NCBI GenBank assembly: GCA_964410625.1
Contig: CAYPHY010000039.1
Span: 1-48,640, forward strand
Source of the DNA: CAYPHY01 sp964410625
Lineage (GTDB): Bacteria; Chloroflexota; Anaerolineae; Promineifilales; Promineifilaceae
Length of the DNA stretch: 48,640 bases
Direction: 5' to 3'
Shown here: positions 1-6,609 of the stretch, in pieces
Layout: each line of letters opens with the position of its first letter
Position numbering within the stretch: the first letter of the stretch is position 1
Notes under the pieces: generated by a model
Told to the model about the DNA's origin: nothing
The model's database searches: none
The model's input: only the letters and a program-made list of their open reading frames with translations
Position numbers and translations under genes: made by a program

Positions 1-1
1 C

Positions 2-164
2 GGGGCGCGGCCGTACTATGAGCAGGCGCTGGCTATCCGCGAGCGCGTCCTCGGCGGCGACCACCCCGACACGGCACAGAGCCTGAACAACCTCGGCATG
101 CTGCTGCAAGACCTGGGCGACCTGGCCGGGGCGCGGCCGTACTTGGAGCAGGCGCTGGCTATCC
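2..164 (+). repeat. 126-bp in-frame TPR-coding tandem repeat
   Basis: The segment beginning GGGGCGCGGCCGTACT at position 2 recurs at position 128, giving a 126-bp (42-codon) period with only a few mismatches up to about 164. It is the right-hand end of an array that continues off the window. Confidence 0.8.
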
Positions 165-373
165 TTGAATCAAAGCTTGGTTCCAACCACCAACAAACGA
201 ACACCGTGCGCATGAATCTGATATTGCTGCTCATTCAGCTTAAGGATGTGGAGAGTGCATTGGCCCATATCACGCCAGAAATGAGGCAGGAACTTTTAAA
301 TGTAGTTACGTCAAATATCAGCGATAAATCGGAAGATGCGACGGACAAAGAGGTTCCCAAAATAGAAGGTTAA
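2..373 (+). CDS. TPR-repeat protein, C-terminal fragment
   Basis: The open frame enters from the left edge, so only the C-terminal 123 residues are present. It holds tetratricopeptide repeats of the 42-residue kinesin-light-chain/TPR_12 type: one full unit, reading GARPYYEQALAIRERVLG and so on, a second unit beginning GARPYLEQALAI, then a degenerate unit and a charged, non-repeat tail ending EVPKIEG. In Chloroflexota and cyanobacteria such repeats usually form the C-terminal half of large NB-ARC/CHAT/STAND signalling proteins, but the N-terminal domain lies outside the window, so its function cannot be told. The two units are almost identical in DNA, suggesting recent repeat expansion. The ORF start at 98 is an internal Met, not a real start. 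Confidence 0.85.
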   Translation, partial: GARPYYEQALAIRERVLGGDHPDTAQSLNNLGMLLQDLGDLAGARPYLEQALAILESKLGSNHQQTNTVRMNLILLLIQLKDVESALAHITPEMRQELLNVVTSNISDKSEDATDKEVPKIEG

Positions 374-444
374 AGAATTTTTGTGTCAAAGCGAGCAAAA
401 ATCCAAAAACTAGACAAAACAGGACATTGCTAGACATTGTTGCG

Positions 445-501
445 TTGTAGCGCGGGTTGTTTACCCGCGTGGTTTTCGCGGATAAACAATCCGCGCTACG
501 A
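445..501. repeat. Imperfect palindrome (REP/MITE-like)
   Basis: The left arm 445-464 (TTGTAGCGCGGGTTGTTTAC) pairs with the right arm 482-501 with about two mismatches; a second nested stem (ACCCGCG / CGCGG) lies inside. It would form a long hairpin in RNA on either strand. It could be a transcript end for the upstream TPR gene, but there is no U-tract, so a mobile REP-like element is the more cautious call. Confidence 0.6.
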
Positions 502-619
502 CCCTATAGCAATCACCGCTGGCTTGATCTATACTGTTTGGTAGTAGTAACCGGTCAGCAACGAATAGACCCGTTTTTGCGGGAAGCTGTAGCAGTCAAG
601 CAGATGGCGCAGAATAAAC

Positions 620-690
620 GTCATTCTGAGCGGAGCGAAGAATCCCTGTAGGTAAGGTGGTAGGGATGCTTCACTCCGTTCAGCATGACG
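620..690. repeat. 71-bp imperfect palindrome of the CATTCTGAGCG family
   Basis: The left arm 620-648 starts CGTCATTCTGAGCGGAGCG and the right arm 662-690 is its near reverse complement, ending TTCAGCATGACG. Elements of this type are scattered between genes in many environmental bacteria; that statement is from memory, not from a search. They have the size and symmetry of MITE/REP elements and carry no gene. Confidence 0.65.
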
Positions 691-788
691 TAGAGACAAG
701 GCGTCGTTTTGGATAATACAGGATTCGCGGACATTTGCGCCGCAAAACTTGCACCAATTCGTTGCAAAAATTCTGGAGGAAATGAGCA

Positions 789-1001
789 ATGGCAGAGAGC
801 GTCTATAAAGTGATCACCCTGGTTGGATCGAGTGATGAGTCTTGGGAGAAGGCGGCCGCGGCCGCCATCGAACGCGCCTCCCACACGCTGCGTGACCTGC
901 GCGTGGCACGGATCGTTGAGCAAGATATACACGTAGACGACGGTAGGATGGCCTACCGGGTGAAGATGGAACTATCGTTTAAGTATGAGGGGGAGGAGTG
1001 A
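789..1001 (+). CDS. Dodecin family flavin-binding protein
   Basis: A 70-residue protein of dodecin length. Dodecins form hollow dodecamers that bind FMN, riboflavin or lumichrome (or CoA in some bacteria) and buffer free flavin in the cytoplasm. The order of elements fits: beta strand with YKVITLVGSSDESWE, a long helix AAAAAIERASHTL, then two strands RVARIVEQDIHVDD and AYRVKMELSFKYE. The GSS turn before SWE is typical. A good Shine-Dalgarno (GGAGG at about 776-780) precedes the ATG. The C-terminal codons GAG GAG TGA run into a 7-bp tandem array, so the repeat supplies the stop codon. Confidence 0.9.
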   Translation: MAESVYKVITLVGSSDESWEKAAAAAIERASHTLRDLRVARIVEQDIHVDDGRMAYRVKMELSFKYEGEE

Positions 1002-1050
1002 GGAGTGGTGAGTAGCAAGTGGCAGGTGGCAGGTAGCAAGTGGCAAGTAA
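995..1050. repeat. Degenerate 7-bp tandem array (GTGGCAG type)
   Basis: Degenerate heptamers (GGAGTGA, GGAGTGG, GTAGCAA, GTGGCAG, GTGGCAG, GTAGCAA, GTGGCAA) run from the dodecin stop codon onward. It is the reverse-complement family of the CTGCCAC array at 48587-48640. The dodecin TGA (999-1001) is part of the first heptamer. Confidence 0.65.
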
Positions 1051-1057
1051 CGAATCG

Positions 1058-1122
1058 ACTAATATACCAATACACTGATACACCACTATCCGCCCACTGT
1101 CTACTGCTTACTGTCCACTATT
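1058..1122. repeat. Short-period repeat remnants (ATACACCA type and CTTACTGTCCACT type)
   Basis: The strings ACCAATACACTGATACACCA and CACTGTCTACTGCTTACTG are built of 7-8-bp imperfect units. The first belongs to the same family as 9645-9731 and 31618-31652. The array overlaps the 3' end of the phosphatase gene on the minus strand. Confidence 0.45.
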
Positions 1123-2226
1123 CTTTCTCCGCCCGACCACCAGCGTAAAATCATCCGCCTGGGGGGTGTCGCCGACGAAGGCTTCGACGGCGGTGACGAT
1201 TCCCTGCAATAGCTCGTCGGCGCTTTCGCCCTCGTGGGCGGCGATGACCGCTTCCAGCCGTTCCTCGTCAAAGAGGTCATCCGCAGCGTTGCGCGCTTCG
1301 GTGATGCCGTCGGTGAAGAGGATCACGCTGTCCCCTGGCGCGATCAGCGTCGTTGCTTCCTCGATAATCGCTTCCGGAAAGACGCCCAGCAACAACCCCT
1401 TGCTGGCTAACGGCTCCACCGTTCCGTTTTGGCGGCGGATATAGGGCCAGTTGTGCCCGGCGTTGGCGAAGGAGAGACGGCCGCTATCCGTCTCCAACGT
1501 GGCATAAAAGGCGCTGAGGAAGAGGGGAGTGCGAATGTCTTGCAAGATGGAGCGATTGGTGCGCCGCAATGTCTCCGCCGGGGAGCAGCCATTACGCGCT
1601 TCAGTGCGGATGACGGTGCGGCTGAAGGCCATAAACAGCGCAGCAGGCACGCCCTTGCCGGTCACGTCGGCGATCACCAGATGGAGCTGGTCGGGGTTTT
1701 CTGGCAAGGCGATAAAGTCATATAAATCCCCACCAACTTGCCGGGCGGCGCGATAGTAGGCGGCAAACTCCCAACCGGGGATTTGCGGGCAACTGGCAGG
1801 CAAGAGGCTGCGCTGGATGCGACGGCCGATCGCCATCTCCTCTTCCATGCGCTGGTGTTTGACTTCCTCATCCATCAGCCGCCGCAGCCGCGAGGACATG
1901 ATGCGCATCACCTCCAGGCCAAACTCCGGGCTTTCCCGCACCATCTCGGCAAAGCGTTCGCGATCAATGGGGATGATTTTGCAGTCGCTGACAGCGGTGA
2001 CAGTCGCGCTGCGCGGCCTAGCATCCACCAGCGCCATCTCGCCAAAGACGCTGCCGGTGCGCAGGTGGTCAATCGGCCGCCCCTCAATGGTGATCGCCAG
2101 CTCCCCCTCCAGCAAAATAAACATCTTGTCGCCCAACTCCCCTTCGGACACCAAAACCTGTCCGGCAGGATAGAGGACATAGTCGGGGACGTTGGCAAAG
2201 AAGGCGCGGATATCGAGATCGGCCAT
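1108..2226 (-). CDS. cNMP-binding domain / PP2C (SpoIIE-RsbU type) serine phosphatase
   Basis: A 372-residue two-domain regulator. Residues about 5-120 form a cyclic-nucleotide-binding beta roll (LYPAGQVLVSEGELGD, then GSVFGEMALVDARPRSATV, the phosphate-binding cassette with GEMAL and RSAT). A short helix follows (RRIQRSLLP at about 147-155). Residues about 160-368 are a PPM/PP2C phosphatase with the metal-binding acids visible in GGDLYDF, ADVTGKG, LFTDGITEA and DDFTLVV. Such enzymes dephosphorylate a STAS anti-anti-sigma protein. It lies last in an apparent operon after the STAS and RsbW-like genes (17-bp gap), so the likely substrate is the protein at 2700-3095 and the likely input is cAMP or a related ligand. 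Confidence 0.92.
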   Translation of the reverse strand: MADLDIRAFFANVPDYVLYPAGQVLVSEGELGDKMFILLEGELAITIEGRPIDHLRTGSVFGEMALVDARPRSATVTAVSDCKIIPIDRERFAEMVRESPEFGLEVMRIMSSRLRRLMDEEVKHQRMEEEMAIGRRIQRSLLPASCPQIPGWEFAAYYRAARQVGGDLYDFIALPENPDQLHLVIADVTGKGVPAALFMAFSRTVIRTEARNGCSPAETLRRTNRSILQDIRTPLFLSAFYATLETDSGRLSFANAGHNWPYIRRQNGTVEPLASKGLLLGVFPEAIIEEATTLIAPGDSVILFTDGITEARNAADDLFDEERLEAVIAAHEGESADELLQGIVTAVEAFVGDTPQADDFTLVVGRRKNSGQ

Positions 2227-2243
2227 AGTGGTGAAAAGGGGGA

Positions 2244-2690
2244 CTAAGTGGGTTGGTTGGCTGGTTCGGATTGGATGACGTTTCGTTTGACCATCAGCAG
2301 TTCATTGACGCCATCGGCCGTTTGTCCATAATTGATTTCGTCGGTGAACTGGCGCATCATATGCACGCCCATGCCGCCAATGCCGCGCATCTCCAGCGGG
2401 CGTGTGATGTCGGGGGTGGGAACGCTGGTGGGGTCAAACGCCGGAGCCTGGTCGCGCAAGCGTACTTGAATATCGTGGTCGCTTTGTTCAACGATCACTT
2501 CCACGCTTCCCGGCCTATTTTGATACCCATGAACGATGATATTGCAGGCGGCTTCGTTGACGGCCAGCACGAGATCGCCAACGAGATCGGGATCGCCCCC
2601 AGCGGCAACGGCCGAGGACTCCACCAGTTCACGAATAGCTGCCAGATCGTCGAGGCTGGCGGCGGTGTAGTGGGCAGCAGCAAGTTTCAT
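2244..2690 (-). CDS. RsbW-like anti-sigma factor / serine-protein kinase
   Basis: A 148-residue GHKL (HATPase_c_2) ATPase. The N box is visible as NEAACNIIVHGYQN (about residues 45-58) and the G1/G2 glycine boxes in MRGIGGMGVHMMRQF (about 102-116). This family phosphorylates a STAS partner and, in the classical system, holds a sigma factor. The gene lies 9 bp after the STAS gene and 17 bp before the phosphatase, giving an RsbV-RsbW-RsbU order. No sigma factor gene is adjacent, so the output could be a distant sigma factor or another target. Confidence 0.9.
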   Translation of the reverse strand: MKLAAAHYTAASLDDLAAIRELVESSAVAAGGDPDLVGDLVLAVNEAACNIIVHGYQNRPGSVEVIVEQSDHDIQVRLRDQAPAFDPTSVPTPDITRPLEMRGIGGMGVHMMRQFTDEINYGQTADGVNELLMVKRNVIQSEPANQPT

Positions 2691-2699
2691 CGGCCGATT

Positions 2700-3095
2700 T
2701 CACCCAAAGGAGGCGATTGCCTTCTTATAGTCGTCGTGGATTTCGAGGAACATATCAAACCCGGCGACGCTCAGCGCCTTCATCGCATTTTTGGAAGGCT
2801 TGAGCAACTTCAGATTTGGTGAATGGTAAGTCCCGGCAAGAATCCCGCGCGGAACCGCCCCCGATTGCGCCTCCGCCCCTGGTTCGCGCAGCAGCGAGTA
2901 GCTGTGGTGTAGGGCGCGAAGCCCGGCGCTGCTGATGTATTGGACGTTGGTCAGATCAAGCAGTATATAATGGCTTCCGTTGTTATGGGCGGCCTCTACC
3001 TGCGAGCGTAGTGGCTCCTCGGCCGTCAGGTCCCCTTTCAACTGCAATACTGTCACCGGCACTTTGCTTTGTTCTTGCTTTACCGCAATTTCCAT
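2700..3095 (-). CDS. STAS-domain anti-anti-sigma factor (RsbV-like)
   Basis: A 131-residue STAS protein, the phosphorylatable switch of a partner-switching module. The central segment LLDLTNVQYISSAGLRALHH (about residues 46-65) carries the conserved serine in ISSAGLRAL. The protein has an insert, with EPGAEAQSGAVPRG between the second helix and the last strands, somewhat longer than the typical 105-115 residues. A good ribosome-binding site (GAGGAACT) sits before the ATG at 3095. First gene of the three-gene minus-strand operon. Confidence 0.9.
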   Translation of the reverse strand: MEIAVKQEQSKVPVTVLQLKGDLTAEEPLRSQVEAAHNNGSHYILLDLTNVQYISSAGLRALHHSYSLLREPGAEAQSGAVPRGILAGTYHSPNLKLLKPSKNAMKALSVAGFDMFLEIHDDYKKAIASFG

Positions 3096-3116
3096 TAGTT
3101 CCTCTCCTGTGAAAGT

Positions 3117-3162
3117 GGTTACGCAGATGACGCGGATGAAACGCCGATTACGCGGATTTTCG
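3117..3162. repeat. ATCCGCGT-family intergenic repeat (E family)
   Basis: Four imperfect 10-bp units of the form TTACGCGGAT in tandem. Related copies lie at 7860-7905, 14919-14966, 26366-26412, 28298-28338 and 29306-29353. Here it sits upstream of the STAS gene start. Confidence 0.6.
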
Positions 3163-3208
3163 TCCCTTTGTGGTGTTCGTTCGCGTCATGCATAGTTTCT
3201 CAGAAAAT

Positions 3209-3276
3209 AACTCACGCGAAGACGCTAAGAGCGCAAAGACAAAAAACTTGGCGACCTTTGCGCCTTTGCGTGAGAT
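3209..3276. repeat. CACGCAAAG-family hairpin (D family)
   Basis: The left arm AACTCACGCGAAGACGC and so on (3209-3239) pairs with the right arm 3251-3275 (CTTTGCGCCTTTGCGTGAG). Each arm is a degenerate 8-bp tandem. A second copy lies at 9173-9237. No U-tract; a role as terminator is possible but not shown. Confidence 0.6.
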
Positions 3277-3374
3277 TTCCTTCATTGTAACCCTATGTAG
3301 CGCATTTGGAAAGAATATTTTAGAGCAAGCTGGGAATCCTTGTCGAGGGAGGTGGGCTGGGCTATAGTGTTTGT

Positions 3375-4073
3375 ATGAAGATTGATGTTTTTCAAGATAC
3401 AGTATGCCCCTGGTGTCGCATTGGCAAGCAACATCTGAAGTTGGCATTGGCCCAGTGGGAGGGTGGACCGGTAGAGGTTAATTACCGCACCTTCTTCCTA
3501 AACGATCAGGTTCCGCCGGAAGGATATAACTTCCGCGACTACATGCAAAAGCGCTTTAACGGCCGCGTTACCCTGGACGCGCTCTTTGAACGGCCGCGCG
3601 AAGCAGGAAAGCGAGTTGGTCTGGAGTTTAATTTCGACCGTGTTCAAAAAACGCCAAACACCACGCTTTCCCACCGGCTGGTCGCCCTGGCCCCTGAGGA
3701 GAAAAAGGAAGCGGTGGTTGACGCCATCTACACAGCTTATTTCCAAGACGGCCGTGATATTGGGGATTTGGAGGTGTTGGTGGCGATTGCGGCCGAAGTT
3801 GGCCTGGATGCCGAGGCCATACGCCAACAGCTAGGAGGGGATGCTGGCCTCGACCAGGTGTTGGCCGATGTGCAATGGGCGCGTCAGGCAGGGATTAGCG
3901 GCGTGCCGTTCTTCGTCATCAACGACCGCTACGCCTTCAGCGGCGCACAACCGCCCGATGCTATCTTGCGCGTCTTGCAGCAAGTGGCGCACGAAACGGC
4001 GGCGCACGAGACAGCGGCGCACGAGACAGCGGCGCACGAGACAGCGGCGCATGAAACAGCAGCGGCCGACTAA
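3375..4073 (+). CDS. DsbA-family (FrnE-like) thiol oxidoreductase with AHETA-repeat tail
   Basis: A 232-residue protein. Residues about 1-205 match the DsbA/FrnE (2-hydroxychromene-2-carboxylate isomerase-like) thioredoxin fold: N-terminal strand MKIDVFQDTVCPWC with the redox motif CPWC at about 12-15, a helical insert, and the cis-proline strand GISGVPFFVINDRYAFSGAQ (about 173-192). No signal peptide is present, so it acts in the cytoplasm. The C-terminus is odd: five tandem AHETA pentapeptides follow the last helix, encoded by a 15-bp direct repeat, then AAD and stop. The tail is Ala/His/Glu rich and probably flexible or helical. There is no clear Shine-Dalgarno. Confidence 0.85.
   Translation: MKIDVFQDTVCPWCRIGKQHLKLALAQWEGGPVEVNYRTFFLNDQVPPEGYNFRDYMQKRFNGRVTLDALFERPREAGKRVGLEFNFDRVQKTPNTTLSHRLVALAPEEKKEAVVDAIYTAYFQDGRDIGDLEVLVAIAAEVGLDAEAIRQQLGGDAGLDQVLADVQWARQAGISGVPFFVINDRYAFSGAQPPDAILRVLQQVAHETAAHETAAHETAAHETAAHETAAAD
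3987..4061 (+). repeat. Five 15-bp in-frame direct repeats coding AHETA
   Basis: Five consecutive 15-bp units starting at 3987, 4002, 4017, 4032 and 4047. Units 2-4 are identical (GCGCACGAGACAGCG); the outer two differ by a few third-position changes. This is a slippage-prone microsatellite inside a coding region. Confidence 0.9.
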
Positions 4074-4095
4074 ACGCCGTCGCCCGCTACCGAGG

Positions 4096-4794
4096 CTACT
4101 CTAACGTATGGGGATTATCCTCTTCCCATATATCCGTATCCTCAAGCAAAGCCGTCACCTGCTCGCTGGTTAGTGGCACCTGGATACGCTCATTCGACAG
4201 GCTTTTGATCGAAGATGAGGCGATTTGGAACGGCCGTGAGATGAACTGCCCCTGCGCGGTGATGACGGTGCTTATGTAAAAGCTGTCCGCTTCGGCCGTG
4301 ATCCCACTGAGACGGCCGAACTCTTTGTCTTCTCCTGCGATAACGGTGTCCCCATCAAGGACAGTATCATCCTCGGAAACCCCCAGGTGTACTCTCTCTT
4401 GCACCGTTTGCGCATCGGGCAAATCAACCCGAGGGGCATAGGGGGCGACGTGGGGGAGTTCGGCCGAGCCGATGGTGGCAATCCCTTGTGAAACCGGTGA
4501 GTGAGAGGAAGCCGTCGCCTCGGCCGGCGAAATATCCTTGGTCACAGTCGTTTCCTCGTAATCATGGAAGCCATCCCATTGATCGGCATCAATGGATAGC
4601 TGAATACCATCTGCATCCGCGCCTTGTATGTGCTTCGCGGGAATGACTTTGGCCTGCTTCAACAGCAGGCCACGTTCCACAACTAAGTGGGTCACTTGCC
4701 AGTTGTTAGGCTCAATGACGATTTTGTGTAAGTGTCCAAATGATTTGTCGCGGCCGTGGACTTCGGCTCCCAGTAGAAATTCATAACCGTCCAT
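4096..4794 (-). CDS. PRC-barrel domain protein (two barrels)
   Basis: A 232-residue soluble protein. The N-terminal part (MDGYEFLLGAEVHGRDKSFGHLHKIVIEP, then VTHLVVERGLL and KVIPAKHI, about residues 5-60) is a PRC-barrel of the H-subunit/RimM class. A weaker second barrel follows at about 140-205 (VLDGDTVIAGEDKEFGRLSGITAEADSFYISTVITAQGQ is its core). The linker (about 85-130) is Pro/Ser-rich. These proteins are often stress-associated; partner unknown. It reads toward the DsbA-like gene (convergent, 22-bp gap). Confidence 0.75.
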   Translation of the reverse strand: MDGYEFLLGAEVHGRDKSFGHLHKIVIEPNNWQVTHLVVERGLLLKQAKVIPAKHIQGADADGIQLSIDADQWDGFHDYEETTVTKDISPAEATASSHSPVSQGIATIGSAELPHVAPYAPRVDLPDAQTVQERVHLGVSEDDTVLDGDTVIAGEDKEFGRLSGITAEADSFYISTVITAQGQFISRPFQIASSSIKSLSNERIQVPLTSEQVTALLEDTDIWEEDNPHTLE

Positions 4795-4892
4795 TACTAT
4801 CTGCCTCCGTTCTTTCGAAAAACAATAAATCCTATAAGTAACATAGAACGCTCCAACTCGTTTAATTTCTGCCCTTTAGCATAGCACGACCC

Positions 4893-4920
4893 TTGACAGT
4901 GGCTATATGACTCATATAGA
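4893..4920 (+). promoter_or_regulatory. Sigma-70-type promoter of kynA
   Basis: TTGACA (4893-4898), a 16-bp spacer and TATAGA (4915-4920), 48 bp before the kynA start codon. A perfect -35 and five of six matches at -10. Confidence 0.65.
4903..4919. promoter_or_regulatory. Perfect 17-bp palindrome in the kynA promoter, candidate operator
   Basis: CTATATGACTCATATAG has 8-bp arms around one central base. It fills the spacer and overlaps the -10 element, the classic position for a repressor. The cognate regulator is not identifiable from the window. Confidence 0.6.
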
Positions 4921-4968
4921 AAAGAGGGTACAGTTAACGATATATTTTCCCGATAGGAGCGATCCCCG

Positions 4969-5823
4969 ATGGATACCACTTACCAAACTGAACCTGAATT
5001 ACTCCCCTCTGAAGCGCTGACTTATTCAAAATATTTGAAGGTTTCAGAGTTGCTAGAGCTTCAGCACCTGCTGTCGCAGCCGCCGCACCATGATGAAATG
5101 TTGTTCATCGTCATCCACCAGACGTATGAGTTGTGGTTTAAGCTCATCCTGCATGAGTTGGAAAAGGCGATCCAGTTGATGCAAAAACAGAAGGTGTTGC
5201 AGGCACGCCACTTTGTGCAGCGCACGGTGGTGATCATGCGCTTGCTGGTGGATCAAATTCACATTTTGGAGACGATGACCGCGGCCGATTTCTTGCAATT
5301 CCGCGACCGGCTGAAACCGGCCAGTGGCTTTCAGTCCGCCCAATTCCGCGAGATTGAATTTCTAGCTGGCCTGAAAGACAAGCGCTATCTCCGTTACTTC
5401 AAGGATCATCCAGAGCAACTGGTCGCCCTGGAGCGTCGTTACCAGGAGCCGGATGTACGCACGACGTTTTACGGTATGTTGCGCGAGATGGGTTATGACA
5501 TCCCCGCTGATGTGTCGGTAAAGGAGTTGGAGGGTGATCCGGCGGCCGAGGAGCGACTGCTCAACGCGCTATGCCAAATCTACGCCGATCCAATTGACCA
5601 AATGCAGCTCTATCTGCTGGCCGAGTCATTGATCGATCTCGACCAAAATCTAAGCCTTTGGCGAACGCATCACGTCTACGTGGTAGAGCGGATCATCGGC
5701 TATAAGCAGGGTACAGGTGGCTCCAGCGGCGTGGCCTATCTCCAGTCAACCACTGGCAAGCGCTGTTTTCCATATTTGTGGAAGATACGAACGCAGTTGG
5801 AGAAATCAGGAAATGAAAGTTGA
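4969..5823 (+). CDS. kynA: Tryptophan 2,3-dioxygenase
   Basis: Heme enzyme that opens the indole ring of L-tryptophan to N-formylkynurenine, first step of the kynurenine pathway, cytoplasmic tetramer. At 284 residues it has normal bacterial length. Family hallmarks: HHDEMLFIVIHQTYELWFK (about 40-58; H50 corresponds to the active-site His), FRDRLKPASGFQSAQFREIE (about 111-130; R112 would bind the substrate carboxylate), and WRTHHVYVVERIIG, where H235 is the probable proximal heme ligand, followed by GTGGSSGVAYL. The ATG at 4969 follows a strong promoter. Its product could reach anthranilate through the cyclase-family hydrolase at 21537 and an unseen kynureninase, then the CoA pathway at 12.5-16.5 kb. 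Confidence 0.97.
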   Translation: MDTTYQTEPELLPSEALTYSKYLKVSELLELQHLLSQPPHHDEMLFIVIHQTYELWFKLILHELEKAIQLMQKQKVLQARHFVQRTVVIMRLLVDQIHILETMTAADFLQFRDRLKPASGFQSAQFREIEFLAGLKDKRYLRYFKDHPEQLVALERRYQEPDVRTTFYGMLREMGYDIPADVSVKELEGDPAAEERLLNALCQIYADPIDQMQLYLLAESLIDLDQNLSLWRTHHVYVVERIIGYKQGTGGSSGVAYLQSTTGKRCFPYLWKIRTQLEKSGNES

Positions 5824-5849
5824 CGGAAAAGCTTGAGCTATGATAAAAT
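5820..5849 (+). promoter_or_regulatory. Possible promoter of the Phd/RelE pair
   Basis: TTGACG (5820-5825), an 18-bp spacer and TAAAAT (5844-5849); it overlaps the kynA stop codon. Placed 37 bp before the antitoxin ATG. Confidence 0.4.
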
Positions 5850-5885
5850 GGTCTGAATTCTGGTCAACCAATATAGAGGTTTACT

Positions 5886-6179
5886 ATGGAAGCATTTCCT
5901 GTCTCCGAAGCGAAGATGAAGCTCAGCGAATTAATTGAAAGAGTCAACACCTCTGGCGCGGCGATTATGATCACGAAGAACGGCCGTCCAGGTGCGATCC
6001 TAGTAAGTCCCGATGAATTTGAAAGCTGGCGCGAAACCATAGCCATTCGCTTTGATTATGCCTTAATGGACGAAATCAAAGCGGGGCTTCAGGCGTTGAA
6101 AGATGGTGATACGAAGCTTTACACGCTTGAAGAGTTGTTCGATGATGACGAGGCCGAGTCATCTGAATCAACGGAATAA
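5886..6179 (+). CDS. Phd/YefM-family antitoxin
   Basis: A 97-residue protein with the N-terminal Phd/YefM DNA-binding fold: FPVSEAKMKLSELIERVNTSGAAIMITKNGRPGAILVSPDEFESW (given here as the family core, about residues 4-48). The C-terminal half is acidic (DDDEAESSESTE), as expected for a toxin-neutralising tail. The gene ends 3 bp before the RelE-like gene, the normal antitoxin-first order. It would repress its own operon as a complex with the toxin. Confidence 0.88.
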   Translation: MEAFPVSEAKMKLSELIERVNTSGAAIMITKNGRPGAILVSPDEFESWRETIAIRFDYALMDEIKAGLQALKDGDTKLYTLEELFDDDEAESSESTE

Positions 6180-6182
6180 ACA

Positions 6183-6506
6183 ATGACTCGGCCGCTATAT
6201 CAGCTTCGAATTCCTAGCGAAGTCGCTGCTCTGATTCGCAGTATGCATCCAGAGTTGAAGCGGAAAATGAGAGCATCGCTTCAAAAACTAGTTGAAGACC
6301 CTTTCTTGGGAAAGATGCTGAAGGATGATCTATCTGGCTATAGAAGTTACCGGGTTGGCACATTCAGAATCATCTATCAACTCTCTGGTGAACATGAGAT
6401 AGCTATCCTGACGATTGGGCCACGTGTCAGCGTCTACGGCGATACGCTGCGTCTCATCCAAAGGCAACCAAGGACCGGTAATGGACATTCGCGTTATTCA
6501 GTCTAG
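6183..6506 (+). CDS. RelE/ParE-family toxin (mRNA interferase-like)
   Basis: A 107-residue protein of RelE size. Features: YQLRIPSEVAALIRSM at the N-terminus, then LKDDLSGYRSYRVGTFRIIYQL (central strands with the basic residues of the family) and a closing strand AILTIGPRVSVYG. RelE toxins cut ribosome-bound mRNA; ParE members poison gyrase. The Arg-rich SYRVGTFRIIY strand fits RelE better. The C-terminal extension TGNGHSRYSV looks unstructured. The gene ends just before a large hairpin (6529-6592). Confidence 0.85.
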   Translation: MTRPLYQLRIPSEVAALIRSMHPELKRKMRASLQKLVEDPFLGKMLKDDLSGYRSYRVGTFRIIYQLSGEHEIAILTIGPRVSVYGDTLRLIQRQPRTGNGHSRYSV

Positions 6507-6528
6507 TCGTTCTATTTAGGCTGAGCTA

Positions 6529-6592
6529 CCAACCACAAAGACACCAAGACACGAAGCAAAACCCTTCTTTGTGTCTTGGTGTCTTTATGGTT
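6529..6592. repeat. CACAAAGACACC-family hairpin (C family), likely bidirectional transcript end
   Basis: The left arm 6529-6556 (ACCACAAAGACACCAAGACA is its core) pairs with the right arm 6565-6592 (TTTGTGTCTTGGTGTC). It sits between two convergent genes (toxin and acyl-CoA dehydrogenase), where a bidirectional terminator would be expected, but lacks a U-tract. Related copies are at 35097-35272. Confidence 0.6.
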
Positions 6593-6609
6593 CGGGTTGA
6601 ATTGTTGTT

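Larger units (their letters stand above)
374..788. other. 415-bp gene-free region with two palindromic elements
   Basis: No convincing gene is seen here. The region holds two independent imperfect palindromes, listed separately at 445-501 and 620-690, joined by unique sequence. The short frames that cross the second palindrome translate into the HSERSEES / NGVKHP type of peptide that is a well-known artefact of this repeat class. The last 30 bases carry the dodecin ribosome-binding site (GGAGG at about 776-780). Confidence 0.7.

Noticed and set aside
457..932. Several frames giving HSERSEES and NGVKHP type peptides
   Set aside because: They arise from the palindromic repeat at 620-690 and are a typical repeat artefact.
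1738..2247. Plus-strand frame of 169 codons
   Set aside because: Antisense to the cNMP/PP2C phosphatase gene, with no family features.
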